Part shown: positions 51,199 through 60,233 of the stretch, piece after piece | Position numbering within the stretch: the stretch's first letter is position 1 | How the letters are laid out: every line of letters starts with the position of its first letter | Source of the DNA: DASREM01 sp035652095 | Lineage (GTDB): Bacteria > Acidobacteriota > Terriglobia > Terriglobales > Acidobacteriaceae | Length of the DNA: 64,000 nt | Direction: 5' to 3' | Assembly: GCA_035652095.1 (NCBI GenBank) | Contig: DASREM010000013.1 | Location: 186,001-250,000 of the forward strand | Position numbers and translations under genes: made by a program | The notes under the pieces: model-generated | Databases searched by the model: none | What the model saw: only the letters and a program-made list of their open reading frames with translations | What the model was told of the DNA's origin: nothing

Positions 51199-51786
51199 TC
51201 AGTCAATATCTTCACCGCCTGGGCCGGGAGGTAACGGTGGCAGGTCATCGGGCGGCGGACCCCCGGGGCCCACGGTTCTCACTCCAACCCCGGGTCCCAT
51301 GCCCTTCTGCATGAAGAGTATCTTGTGGCCCATCATGCCAACGTCGCCGCGTATGGCCTTGAGTTGACGCCATTGATCGAGCGACAGCACTTTGCGCAGG
51401 TCGAGGTTCATCAGGGTGACTTCGCGTTCCAGTTTGCCGCGAGCATTCAGCACCTGGTCGATCTGCGACTGAATTTGTCCTTCGTTCGGCACGTCCGCGT
51501 CCAACAGCGACTGCAGTTTCAAGTCTTGCTTCTCCGCTTCGGCGCCGTAATCTATGAGCTTCAGCTTGTGATCGAGAAACGATTGGTCAAGCTCCGCAAT
51601 CTGTGAACCATTGAGCTGAAGCTTGTTGGCGATTTCCTGGTTCTGCCACCACTTTCCCATGTCCCCGCGCATATAGAACACGTCTTTGTGCACGGTCTTA
51701 CCGGGCGCTGGCGCAGTTTTCGGCGTGCCCTGTGCCCACAACGACGTTACGAAGACTCCCAACACTAAAAGCCATTTAATTCGCAT
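51199..51786 (-). CDS. Secreted Spy/CpxP-like protein
   Basis: 195 residues from ATG at 51786 with a signal peptide (MRIKWLLVLGVFVTSLWAQG). The mature part is helical with heptad patterns and an LTXXQ-type region (EIANKLQLNGSQIAELDQSF; VLSLDQWRQLKAI), as in periplasmic Spy/CpxP stress chaperones and metal-binding relatives. The C-terminus is Pro/Gly-rich (GPGGPPPDDLPPLPPGPGGE). It is coupled by overlap to an anti-sigma gene and so is probably controlled by that sigma factor. Confidence 0.8.
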   Translation of the reverse strand: MRIKWLLVLGVFVTSLWAQGTPKTAPAPGKTVHKDVFYMRGDMGKWWQNQEIANKLQLNGSQIAELDQSFLDHKLKLIDYGAEAEKQDLKLQSLLDADVPNEGQIQSQIDQVLNARGKLEREVTLMNLDLRKVLSLDQWRQLKAIRGDVGMMGHKILFMQKGMGPGVGVRTVGPGGPPPDDLPPLPPGPGGEDID

Positions 51787-52264
51787 GAGAACCCTCCTGG
51801 TTGACAACATTCGTGTCCTGGTTTAGCTGGGTTTCCGTCATCAGTCCGGCGGGCTGCAAGGCCAGCGGACCATTGGCCTGAACGATCCGTTCTACTTCAA
51901 GCAAGAGTTCGTGATCGGGGTCGAACTGCGTCTGGGATCGAGTTTCTGCCGGCCTCGGCGGTCGATTGCCGCTGCTCATCGAGAGCGTGGCCGCGAGCAG
52001 AAGGAGAGAAGCGAATGCCAGACCCCAGCGCCAGCCCAGGTTTCGGGATGGCGGCCGGGCAGTCTCAATCTGCTGCCATATTTTTTGGCGCTGCGTCTCC
52101 CAGAACTCAACCGCCGGGGTCTCATCTGCCTGCACTGCCTGGCGGAGGCGTCTCAGTTCCGCGCGACAGATCTCGCAATTCTCCAGGTGCGCAGCGATTC
52201 CGCGGCCGGGTTCGAACCACGCCTGCGCCATCTCTTCCTCTGTCAAATGAGCCTTTATTTCCAT
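51776..52264 (-). CDS. Anti-sigma factor with zinc-finger-like N-terminus
   Basis: 162 residues. The N-terminus has HLTEEEMAQAWFEPG and HLENCEICRAELRRL, matching the His...CxxC zinc-associated anti-sigma (ZAS) pattern. One membrane segment follows (WGLAFASLLLLAATLSM, about 79-95), then a periplasmic tail of 65 residues. It should hold the sigma factor encoded just upstream at the membrane. Its start overlaps the sigma gene stop, and its stop overlaps the start of the Spy-like gene, so all three are coupled. Confidence 0.85.
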   Translation of the reverse strand: MEIKAHLTEEEMAQAWFEPGRGIAAHLENCEICRAELRRLRQAVQADETPAVEFWETQRQKIWQQIETARPPSRNLGWRWGLAFASLLLLAATLSMSSGNRPPRPAETRSQTQFDPDHELLLEVERIVQANGPLALQPAGLMTETQLNQDTNVVNQEGSHAN

Positions 52265-52842
52265 GACGTGTCCTTCATTTTCTTGCGCACTCCGCCGATC
52301 GCGCGAAACAAGTGCGACTTGACGCTGCCGACCTGTAGTCCCAGGAGTTCGGCGATTTCGGCAAGTGAAAGTTCTTCTCTGAATCGAAGCACAAAGATCT
52401 CCCTTTGCTGTTGCGAAAGGGAAGCGACAGCCTTCCAGACCGCATCGACTTCCTGTTGGGCGATCAATGCTCGTTCGACAGAAGGACGGCCCGCGGCAAA
52501 AGTCGACCCCTCTGCGGAATCAGCATCTTCCAGTCCCACCAGGTTTCGCCAGAACGAAATCTTGCGATTTTTATGATGATCGCGGGCCAGGTTCACCGCA
52601 ATTCGCAACAACCAGGTCTCCATCCGGCAGTCGCCACGGAAGTTATCCAGGCTTTGATAGGCGCGAAAGAAGCACTCCTGGGTGAGGGTGTTGGCCGCAT
52701 CTTCGTCCCGGGTCAATGAGTAGAGGACACGATAGACGCGACGCTGATGCAAACGTATGAGCTGATCGAATTCCGCATCTGAGAGCGCCCGCGTCTTGCC
52801 GTCCACCACAGTTCCCAGTGCTGTGCTAACCACTGTGCTCAC
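52255..52842 (-). CDS. ECF-type RNA polymerase sigma factor
   Basis: 195 residues. Region 2 has FDQLIRLHQRRVYRVLYSLT and AFRAYQSLDNFRGDCRMETW-like residues (FFRAYQSLDNFRGDCRMETW), and region 4 has VASLSQQQREIFVLRFREEL and LAEIAELLGLQVGSVKSHLF. It directs RNA polymerase to an envelope-stress type regulon when released from the anti-sigma factor encoded next. A 50-residue acidic insert lies between regions 2 and 4. The gene is divergent from the AI-2E-type gene. Confidence 0.92.
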   Translation of the reverse strand: MSTVVSTALGTVVDGKTRALSDAEFDQLIRLHQRRVYRVLYSLTRDEDAANTLTQECFFRAYQSLDNFRGDCRMETWLLRIAVNLARDHHKNRKISFWRNLVGLEDADSAEGSTFAAGRPSVERALIAQQEVDAVWKAVASLSQQQREIFVLRFREELSLAEIAELLGLQVGSVKSHLFRAIGGVRKKMKDTSWK

Positions 52843-52937
52843 ATTTCCTCGCGTATCTGTAAGGACGAGTTCGCGCGCTCAGGGTTTACATGGGGCCTTG
52901 CCGAATCACCACCCCTGATGCCTGCATCTGAGAAGAG

Positions 52938-53411
52938 ATGGATTTCCGCGACCACTTGCGGCTGAGCGGGGGCGCCGTCAAGAACTGGTTTCTGGGACAA
53001 CTCCTGGACTCCCTCGCTGTGATGGTTCTCTGGACCATCGGCCTGCTGATCATCGGCGTTCCCTGGGCATTCTTCTGGGCAGTGCTGGCTGCCGTCCTGC
53101 AGTTCATCCCTCACCTGGGACCGATCCTGGGGTTGCTGGGCCCCATCGTGACAGCCACGCTGAAATGGGGAGGCTGGGAGCATCCTCTGTATGTATCGAT
53201 GCTGTACGCGGTCATTGTGGTCGTGGATGGACTTTTTCTTCAGCCCTACATCATGCGGCGAAGCGCCAAAATTCCGATCTGGGCATCCATCTTCACGCCC
53301 ATTGTGCTGGGATTCATTCTGCCTTTCTGGGGAGTGCTGCTGGCGCCTCCGGTATTGGCCATCGTGTTCGCGTACAAGGCGCGGCGGGATGATCTAGTGG
53401 GACGGGCCTAG
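52938..53411 (+). CDS. Half-size AI-2E-type membrane protein
   Basis: 157 residues. The sequence matches only the C-terminal half of AI-2E family transporters, including VLQFIPHLGPILGLLGPIV and the last helix pair (FILPFWGVLLAPPVLAIVFA). Full-length members have about 350 residues. An in-frame stop lies seven bases upstream of the ATG, and no matching N-terminal half is seen in the 95 bases before it, so the N-terminal half is missing at this locus. It could be a decayed gene or a genuine small homologue, since a GAGAAGAG ribosome site is present. Confidence 0.7.
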   Translation: MDFRDHLRLSGGAVKNWFLGQLLDSLAVMVLWTIGLLIIGVPWAFFWAVLAAVLQFIPHLGPILGLLGPIVTATLKWGGWEHPLYVSMLYAVIVVVDGLFLQPYIMRRSAKIPIWASIFTPIVLGFILPFWGVLLAPPVLAIVFAYKARRDDLVGRA

Positions 53412-53413
53412 CT

Positions 53414-55435
53414 CTAGTTTGTAGGCCGCAGCACAACCGTATTCCTTTCGTCGGCTGCAATGACTCGATAGAACTTCTTAAGCTCATCTGCCCTGTTTGC
53501 CGGGACACTGAGCTCTTTCAATTCGAATCGCCGGGTATAGCGAATCATCTCTCCATGTAACTCTGTGCTCGAACTGTAGCTTGCGAAGTCGTAATCGATA
53601 AGAGTGGCAGGTGGTAATTCTTCGACTTGTAAGCCCGGAGGCAGACCAATGTCGAAGGTGTCCGTGTCCAGCCGAGGTCCGGAGAATTCGATTGCATACC
53701 TTCGAGCCTCTTTGGTTTCCAGCAAAGTTCGAGCCTCGCTTCCCAGAACTCTCGGCCGTAGTAGCACCAAATTTCCAGCGCGTTTCGCGTAGTTCGCAGA
53801 CTCGAACGAGTATTTGAATCCGAGAGGCTGATCCGTGGTTTCCAGGTTCATGATCGCTGCATTTGTAATGCGGAAGTTCGCAAACGCTGACGAGAGCGTT
53901 TGTTCAATCGTTTTCGTGCGTCCTGCATATGTATTCACAGTCCTCAAGATCGAACGTTGCGACGTAGCATGATCGCCGAGCCTTAATTCCTCCACTTCAC
54001 CTTGTAAATTTCCGGAAAGGTCTATCTTGAGCCTGCCAGTTCGTCGTACCCCGTTCAGTTCAGTCGCTTGTTGTGGCAGTAAAGTAAGATTCTCTCCGTC
54101 CGGAATCACCAGCAAGCCGTAATTCGCCTGAAGGTCGCCTCTAATTTGTCCAAGAGGTGTCAGGTAGTCAGTCGGGTCAAAGAAGAGCAATCTGCCAAGC
54201 CTGGAATGGTGCATCGTGGCCACCAGAAAGGGATCCGCGAAGTCTTCCGGAAGCCTGATAGCGAGCACGACATGATTGAACCAGAGGTTGGGCGGTGTTT
54301 CTGGAGTGATGACTCCCCGCTGCGTGTTGATGAGAACGTAGAAAGACTCGACCCCGATCTCGCGCAACATTACTTGGAACAGGGTCGCCAGGTCCTTGCA
54401 GTCCCCGTACCGATGGGAAAATGTCTCTCGCGCGGAATGGGGCTGAAAGCCGCCCAATCCCAATTCAATCGCCACGTAGCGCATGTCGTGTTGAATGAAC
54501 TGTGCCAGGGCTTGCATTTTGCCTAGCCGTTGGTGCGAGGCTGTAACTAAGGTGTTGACTTGACTTCTGATCTCCGGTGATGAGTCATTTCGGCCCTGGG
54601 CTAGCGAAAGAAACCAGTCGCCCACTTGCTGCCACTTGCTGAATTTCTGTGTTTCGGCCTTTGGAAAAAAGGACACGATCATGCGTCCTGCCACTGCCTC
54701 GATCGGCGGCATGTCGGGTTCCTGTGGAATTTCCTTCACATCGTTCAGCGTCCATTGCCATCGTGAATTTCCCAATTGCACGGGTTCCACCTCTCGATGA
54801 TTAAGCCATGTCGCCCTGTACTCCCATCCCTCCGGAAGTTGAATCGAGTATTGGCTCTCACGTGCAGGAACTTCCGTCTGAAACATCCATTGATCCTGTG
54901 AAGCTAGGGATTGTTCTTCAACTTCGTATTCATACCCGATGACGTTTCCGGGGTCCGAAGCCGGAATCCTGAGTACTCGCTGTTTTGTGTCGTTGATCAA
55001 TTCGCTGTCTTGTACCTCTGGAATGTATGTTTCCAGAGAGTCCTTTTCCTTCACGTGATATGGCTTTCCTTGCGCAGGTATAGACCATCCCCGCAAACTA
55101 TTCAGCTTGCGGAAGGAATTAAGGTGCACAACAACCATGCCGTAGTCTCGCCCGCTTGACCGCAAGATCTTGTACGCTCGCCGCACCATAGTGTGGGTTT
55201 TCGCCGCGGAATCAACCATCAGATTCTCTTCCGAATACAGCAGCACCGCGGCTGTCTTCTCGGATTGCGAGGGCAGTTGCGAATCAATCAGGGTGCGCAT
55301 CCAGTGAGGTACGTCGTCTGCGAAGGCCGTCACTTGGCACGGGAAGGCGATCGCCGCGAACGCTGCGAAGAGAAGAATTGCAGGCCTAATTATTTGCTTC
55401 CGTATTTCCCGGTTGCAGAACAATTTGTTCTTCAT
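53414..55435 (-). CDS. DUF3857 plus transglutaminase-like protein (catalytic type)
   Basis: 673 residues with a signal segment (ILLFAAFAAIAFPCQVTAFA). The N-terminal DUF3857 beta-domain (about 60-260) is followed by a transglutaminase core with C346 (RYGDCKDLATLF), a His in WFNHVVLAI (about 388) and an Asp in LFFDPTD (about 419), then a DUF2569/beta tail. All triad residues are present, so a protease or crosslinking-type activity is possible, though none is proven for this family. It overlaps the upstream related gene by 50 bases, making a coupled pair. Confidence 0.85.
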   Translation of the reverse strand: MKNKLFCNREIRKQIIRPAILLFAAFAAIAFPCQVTAFADDVPHWMRTLIDSQLPSQSEKTAAVLLYSEENLMVDSAAKTHTMVRRAYKILRSSGRDYGMVVVHLNSFRKLNSLRGWSIPAQGKPYHVKEKDSLETYIPEVQDSELINDTKQRVLRIPASDPGNVIGYEYEVEEQSLASQDQWMFQTEVPARESQYSIQLPEGWEYRATWLNHREVEPVQLGNSRWQWTLNDVKEIPQEPDMPPIEAVAGRMIVSFFPKAETQKFSKWQQVGDWFLSLAQGRNDSSPEIRSQVNTLVTASHQRLGKMQALAQFIQHDMRYVAIELGLGGFQPHSARETFSHRYGDCKDLATLFQVMLREIGVESFYVLINTQRGVITPETPPNLWFNHVVLAIRLPEDFADPFLVATMHHSRLGRLLFFDPTDYLTPLGQIRGDLQANYGLLVIPDGENLTLLPQQATELNGVRRTGRLKIDLSGNLQGEVEELRLGDHATSQRSILRTVNTYAGRTKTIEQTLSSAFANFRITNAAIMNLETTDQPLGFKYSFESANYAKRAGNLVLLRPRVLGSEARTLLETKEARRYAIEFSGPRLDTDTFDIGLPPGLQVEELPPATLIDYDFASYSSSTELHGEMIRYTRRFELKELSVPANRADELKKFYRVIAADERNTVVLRPTN

Positions 55436-57341
55436 CGCGAGTCCTCACCATCTGGAAGAACCCCCTGAGTGCCTGGTAATACTCTGTTTTCAGCATCAGG
55501 AAATCTACCTTTAACTTCCGCACGACGTGTAGGTTGCGATTTTCGCGCGCTACCTGAATGGCGTACGCCACGCTGTGGACGTCCTCATTTCTCTCCTTGG
55601 TTAAGTTGCTTACTTCCCAGCCATCTGGCAACTCGATCAGGAAATCATCCACCACCTCGTAGGGGAACCTCATGTAGACGGGGTAAAGACGTTCGCCACT
55701 TCCGAATAAGCCCTTCTCAGGAGCACTGAAAAGCCCGATCGGAAGCAGGGCATGGCGGCCTGCACGTGCAACCCATCCCGGAATCCTCAAACTTAATTCT
55801 GCCACCAGCGAGTCTGTCGCACTGGTCCAGTCGGGCCGGCTTAACAAATCCACTTCAACGGCCGCCGGCACATAGTTCTTCACTTCTTTTTCCAGACTCT
55901 CCCTGCGTTTTGCATCGTCTTCGTCGCGCAGATCAATTTTCCACTGGACCGACTCCAGTCCTGTAAATGTCAGCGTGAGTTTGCCTTCCAGGTCGCCATT
56001 GTCGGCAAGTTTGAATTTTCCATTTCTCTCGATGCGAGAGTCAGCACTTCGCGGGAGGGGAGTTTTCACCCAGGTTGGCCCTTCTCCGTCCAGAACCAGC
56101 CCCGGCACTCCCGTTTCTGGCCAGGGAAGCAGTCCGAAAGGCGTGAATGCTGCCCCGGGGTCGCAATATATTTCCTGGCCACCGATTCTTACTAGCACAA
56201 CGCTGTTGCTCAATCCGCTGTCGTCCAGCAGGGTAGAGTCGAAGAAGCTATCAGATCGATCGGCGACCAGAACTCCCGACGCATCAAACCCGGCAGCACG
56301 CGCAAGCCCAAGGAAGAGCCACGTAAGCTCCGAGCCACTGCCGCGGGCTCTTTGCCACACTTGTTCTGCATTAGACGCAATTTTGTCTTGTTCTCGTTTC
56401 TGTTCCTTCTCCGTTCGGCGCACCTCATACGAGGTGTTCTTCATTTGCTGAATCGTGGCATAGATCCTTCGCAATTTATCGGCTGGCGAGGCTCCCGCAA
56501 CCCCGATTTGTAACAGCGCGCTCTGCATTGCACGCTGCTTGTCAATAAATTTCTCCAGCTCAGCCGTGCGTTTCTTAGCAACAGTCTTCCAGAATCGTTC
56601 AGGATTGGTATCCACCGTTCCATCGCTGTAAATGAAGTCCACTCGCGCCTCTACTTCGTTCCTTGGAGGCATATCGTCTTCCGTACGCAAGGCCGGGACA
56701 TCGAAGACGACCATCGCCAGACGACCATCAGCCGTTTGTTGTGGTTGTCCACTCAGAGCAGGCAAATTGTGATAGACCCACCTCAAACCAATAGATCGGT
56801 CAAGACGGCCAGGCATAAGCGTAAATCTTGCGATCTTGGTGAAAAGGTCTTGGCTCACAATCCACTGCGGCGCGGTGGCATAGCCACGCTTGAACTTGTA
56901 GGTAAACGAGTATTCAAGGATGCTGCCTACCTGTACGTCGGGAAAGGTGAAGACCTTCGCGAGCACGGTTTCCCGTCTTGATTTGACAATCTCTTTCTCG
57001 AACGCCTCGCCGTTGAAGGAAACTACACTTCCGTCAGGCTTGATAGTTCGAGCTTTCAGATATTCAACCGTTTGAAGTGACTTCACGAACGGTATTATGG
57101 TGTCAGCGTACCGGCGGCCTTCTTCGGTAAAAATTTTGATCCGGAAGTAATTGTCTTCATAGCCCTGTGCACCCGCGTTATCCTGACTCACCTGGCGATA
57201 CAAAATGATGGCTGGAGCCCCTGGAGCCTTGAGTTCAAATCGCATCGCCAACTCGTCTGGCTGAACCGGCTGAAATCCAATCTCAAAGGCGGGACTTGGC
57301 AGGCAGAAGAGAAACAGCATTGCGGACAGGCGGGAAAACAT
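55386..57341 (-). CDS. DUF3857 plus transglutaminase-like protein (active-site Cys missing)
   Basis: 651 residues with a signal peptide (MFSRLSAMLFLFCLPSPA) and the same order of domains as its neighbour: DUF3857 beta-domain (about 40-235) and a transglutaminase-like fold. At the position of the GDCKDLATL motif this copy reads RGSGSELTWLFLGLARAAGF (333-352), with no cysteine, so thiol catalysis is unlikely. The later C in IYCDPGAAFTPFG is the beta-strand position of the Asp. It may be a non-enzymatic partner of the protein encoded downstream, which it overlaps. Confidence 0.82.
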   Translation of the reverse strand: MFSRLSAMLFLFCLPSPAFEIGFQPVQPDELAMRFELKAPGAPAIILYRQVSQDNAGAQGYEDNYFRIKIFTEEGRRYADTIIPFVKSLQTVEYLKARTIKPDGSVVSFNGEAFEKEIVKSRRETVLAKVFTFPDVQVGSILEYSFTYKFKRGYATAPQWIVSQDLFTKIARFTLMPGRLDRSIGLRWVYHNLPALSGQPQQTADGRLAMVVFDVPALRTEDDMPPRNEVEARVDFIYSDGTVDTNPERFWKTVAKKRTAELEKFIDKQRAMQSALLQIGVAGASPADKLRRIYATIQQMKNTSYEVRRTEKEQKREQDKIASNAEQVWQRARGSGSELTWLFLGLARAAGFDASGVLVADRSDSFFDSTLLDDSGLSNSVVLVRIGGQEIYCDPGAAFTPFGLLPWPETGVPGLVLDGEGPTWVKTPLPRSADSRIERNGKFKLADNGDLEGKLTLTFTGLESVQWKIDLRDEDDAKRRESLEKEVKNYVPAAVEVDLLSRPDWTSATDSLVAELSLRIPGWVARAGRHALLPIGLFSAPEKGLFGSGERLYPVYMRFPYEVVDDFLIELPDGWEVSNLTKERNEDVHSVAYAIQVARENRNLHVVRKLKVDFLMLKTEYYQALRGFFQMVRTRDEEQIVLQPGNTEANN

Positions 57342-57539
57342 TGGCCACTCTCCTGAGCTGAATTTCGCTCTGGAACGCAGCTAGTCAGCAAATGCCCGTG
57401 TAACGAGGGAAGCGCGAGTCACGACAGCTTCAAAGCTGAGACTATCTTGCGGTTGTTAGCGCCGGAGAGTCAAGGACATGGCGTCCTAAATTGATTGCAC
57501 CCCTAACCTCAATGCTACGCCGGATTTGCATCCAGCGCG

Positions 57540-57548
57540 TGCTATAAT
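57540..57548 (+). promoter_or_regulatory. Extended -10 promoter ahead of yebC
   Basis: TGCTATAAT (57540-57548) has the TG-n-TATAAT extended form. The expected -35 position (around 57520) shows no consensus, which is normal for extended -10 promoters. It lies 93 bases before the yebC start. Confidence 0.55.
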
Positions 57549-57641
57549 TCGAGTTTCGCCTGCATTCATTTCGAGGCAACAGTGATCTCCTCTTCGGGCG
57601 AATCCTGCGCAATCAAAGTTCATTAAGGGCGAGGTTTCTCT

Positions 57642-58391
57642 ATGTCTGGCCATTCAAAATGGGCCACAATCAAGCACAAGAAGGGCGCCTTGGACGCCAA
57701 GCGGGGCAAGATCTTTACCCGCCTCATCAAAGAAATTTCCATTGCCGCCAAGAACGGTGGCGGTGATCCGGATTCCAACCCGCGGCTGCGCACGGCAATC
57801 CTTGCCGCCAAAGCCGAGAACATGCCGGCGGACAACATCAAGCGCGCCATCCAGCGTGGTACCGGCGAGCTTCCCGGCGCTGTCTATGAAGAGTTCACTC
57901 TGGAAGGGTACGGTCCGGGAGGTGTCGCCCTGCTTGCTGAGATCAACACCGATAACCGCAATCGCACCGTGAGCGAGATCCGTCACGTCTTCAGCAAGAA
58001 CGGCGGCAACATGGCCGAAGCCGGGGCCGTGTCATGGATGTTTCACAAGAAAGGCGACATCGTCGTCCCCAAGGGTGCCGCGAAAGAAGATGACCTGATG
58101 GGCATCGTCCTCGAAGCGGGTGGCGAAGACCTCAAGGACGATGGGGACAATTGGGAGATCCTGACGGATCCGTCGGCCTATGAAACTGTTCTGGAGGCCG
58201 TCAAGAAAGCCGGCATCGAGCCCGCCTCCGCCAGCGTGGCCATGATTCCGCAGAACTACATCAAGCTGGAAGGGCCGGCGGCCAATACCATGATCCGGCT
58301 CATGGAAGCTCTGGAAGAGCACGACGATGTGCAGAACGTGCATTCCAACTTCGACATCGATCAGAAGCTGCTCGAGGAAGTGGCCGGCTAG
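57642..58391 (+). CDS. yebC: YebC/PmpR-family protein
   Basis: 249 residues beginning MSGHSKWATIKHKKGALDAK and the helix region KIFTRLIKEISIAAKNGGGD, the defining start of the YebC family. The core motifs PADNIKRAIQRGTGELPG, YEGYGPGGVALL-like (LEGYGPGGVALLAEI) and VSWMFHKKG follow. YebC proteins act as transcription factors (PmpR) and, for YebC2-type members, as ribosome-associated factors that ease translation at proline stretches. I cannot tell which type this is. It has its own extended -10 promoter and terminator. Confidence 0.95.
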   Translation: MSGHSKWATIKHKKGALDAKRGKIFTRLIKEISIAAKNGGGDPDSNPRLRTAILAAKAENMPADNIKRAIQRGTGELPGAVYEEFTLEGYGPGGVALLAEINTDNRNRTVSEIRHVFSKNGGNMAEAGAVSWMFHKKGDIVVPKGAAKEDDLMGIVLEAGGEDLKDDGDNWEILTDPSAYETVLEAVKKAGIEPASASVAMIPQNYIKLEGPAANTMIRLMEALEEHDDVQNVHSNFDIDQKLLEEVAG

Positions 58392-58412
58392 TTTTTCTTG
58401 CATTCAGAAATT

Positions 58413-58437
58413 GGGCGGGCCCGGCGCCCGCCTTTTT
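58413..58437 (+). terminator. Rho-independent terminator of yebC
   Basis: GGCGGGC (58414-58420) pairs with GCCCGCC (58426-58432), with a CCGGC loop and five T afterwards, 22 bases behind the stop. Confidence 0.9.
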
Positions 58438-58538
58438 CATTTCCTACCGTCGGATTCGTGTTTTTCACAGAATTCACAATTGCGTTGGGCACAAATTCAG
58501 AGTAGAAGCAGCTAATCCCACCCACCACGGAGGAGGCC

Positions 58539-58718
58539 ATGAAGGATCCTTATGCGGTCTTGTTGCAGAAGGAACGCGAAATGGAGCGTGTGCGGAACGA
58601 GGTGCAGGCGCTTCGCTCCATCGTTCCTCTGCTGGCCGAGGAAGAGTCGAAGGAGAATGTGCAACCCTCGGATTCATCGCTTGGCGATCGCAACCGCTGG
58701 CCGCTTCAGATGAAGTGA
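58539..58718 (+). CDS. Coiled-coil miniprotein, second copy of the family
   Basis: 59 codons from ATG at 58539 directly behind GGAGGAGG. The product starts MKDPYAVLLQKEREMERVRN, continues EVQALRSIVPLLAEEESKE and has a polar tail. Its core (AVL.QKE..ME..R.EVQALR.IVPLLAEEE) matches the miniprotein at 16165-16326 (EVLRKKQ.EYA.L..QIEALQ.AA..L...LNEEE). It lies 127 bases before a TPR-protein gene. A short helical adaptor is the best guess. The function is unknown. Confidence 0.75.
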   Translation: MKDPYAVLLQKEREMERVRNEVQALRSIVPLLAEEESKENVQPSDSSLGDRNRWPLQMK

Positions 58719-58845
58719 AAGCGGCGCCCGCGAAACAGCACAGCGCCGCCCTGTCTTGACCGAAATTTTACATTTGCCGGGCAAAGAAGTTGGTTCCAGT
58801 GCACTCGAATGAGCCTATAATCCGCTCAATATTCGGGGGCCTGCC

Positions 58846-60000
58846 ATGAAGTTCTACGCTGCTTGCCTTCTCTCCGCTTTACTCCTTGCGCTTCCCAGCT
58901 ATGCCCAACGTCGAGGTGGCGGAGGTCTGCCCTCCCCGAATCGTCCGAGTGCGAATGTCCCGCCCGGTTTTCCGAGTGCCCCGACCTCGCCTTTGGGCGG
59001 CCCCGTGTTTATTACCGGCAAAGTGGTGCTTGACGACGGAACGGAACTGACGGAATCGGCCAACATCGTGACCCTCTGCCGCTCCCAGAAGAAGGTCGAA
59101 ACCCACACCGATTCACACGGCGGATTCAGCTTCCAGATTGGAACCCGAAACCAGCCCCCCAGCGGAGATGGAGTGAGCGATGCCGATTCCTCCTGGACGA
59201 ACCAGGTGAATTCCCGTTCCGCGCAGCGGGATTGGCGAGATTGCGAGATACAGGCGACGCTCCCCGGATATATCTCGGAACTTGTGCCGCTCAGCGCCCG
59301 CATGAGTGGCAGCCAGAACAGCGACATCGGCCACCTGGTGCTGCGTCGGATGCAGCACGTTGATGGAACCAGTATCAGTGTTACCACTGCGAGCGCACCG
59401 GGGCCGGCAAAGAAAGCATTCGAGAAAGGGCGCGAGCAGGAACAAAAGGGAAAGTGGGAAGAAGCCCTAAAGTCCTTTGAGAAGGCGGTCGAAGTCTACC
59501 CGAAGTTCGCCGTCGCATGGTACGAACTCGGCAGGGTCCATCAGAAGAACAACGACCTGCCTGCGGCCAAGAATGCATTCCAGAAAGCCGCGGATGCCGA
59601 TGGCTCTTATGTGAGTCCGCTCGACGGACTTGCCGGCATTGCCGCCCATGAAAAGCAATGGCAAGAACTGGTCAACACCACGGCGAAGCTGGTCAGCTTG
59701 AACGCGATGACCTTCCCCAATGCCTGGTTCCTGAATGGTGTTGGACACTTCTACCTGCAGGAGTATGCGTTAGCTGAAAAAAGCGCCCGGCAGGGGCTGA
59801 AGCTGGATGAGGCGCACAACTTCCCCAAGCTCGAGTATCTGCTGGGTATGGCGCTGGCTCAGGAGCGGCAGTATGTGGAAGCCGCACAACACATGCGGGC
59901 TTTTATTCAACAAGCCAAGAAGCCCGAGGAAATACAAGACGCTCAGAAGCAGCTGTCCACCATTGAACAGCTTTCGGCGAGCGCCGTGGCGGTCAAATAA
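58846..60000 (+). CDS. Secreted TPR protein with carboxypeptidase-regulatory-like domain
   Basis: 384 residues with a signal peptide (MKFYAACLLSALLLALPSYA) and a Gly/Pro linker. A beta-domain with VFITGKVVLDDGTELTESAN and HTDSHGGFSFQIG is followed by at least four TPR units from about residue 180 (WEEALKSFEKAVEVYPKFAV; AWYELGRVHQKNNDLPAAKN). It probably acts as an envelope scaffold or assembly factor. A TATAAT box lies at 58816-58821, 25 bases upstream of the start, with a weak -35. Confidence 0.85.
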   Translation: MKFYAACLLSALLLALPSYAQRRGGGGLPSPNRPSANVPPGFPSAPTSPLGGPVFITGKVVLDDGTELTESANIVTLCRSQKKVETHTDSHGGFSFQIGTRNQPPSGDGVSDADSSWTNQVNSRSAQRDWRDCEIQATLPGYISELVPLSARMSGSQNSDIGHLVLRRMQHVDGTSISVTTASAPGPAKKAFEKGREQEQKGKWEEALKSFEKAVEVYPKFAVAWYELGRVHQKNNDLPAAKNAFQKAADADGSYVSPLDGLAGIAAHEKQWQELVNTTAKLVSLNAMTFPNAWFLNGVGHFYLQEYALAEKSARQGLKLDEAHNFPKLEYLLGMALAQERQYVEAAQHMRAFIQQAKKPEEIQDAQKQLSTIEQLSASAVAVK

Positions 60001-60233
60001 TCTGCACTCACTGAAGCGGCTCAGGGGAAATCCCTGGCCTGCTCCTTTTTGGTAAATAAAACGCGATATCCACATTGTTTTCATTCGAAAACAACCAGCA
60101 ACTCTGATACCATCAGCCTCAATTTGAGGTTCCCTCCTTCCGAGATGGAAGGTTGCGGAATTGGCGTCCTGGTTCGTGCTCCCTCCCCTCGCCGGGCACG
60201 TGCCGGGCCAGCGTTGTGGGGTAGGAGAGCGTT
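60001..60233. other. Short intergenic region
   Basis: About 230 bases between the TPR and PEP-CTERM genes. No frame is convincing. A run of weak palindromes around GCCGGGCACGTGCCGGGC (60192-60209) is present. Confidence 0.45.
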
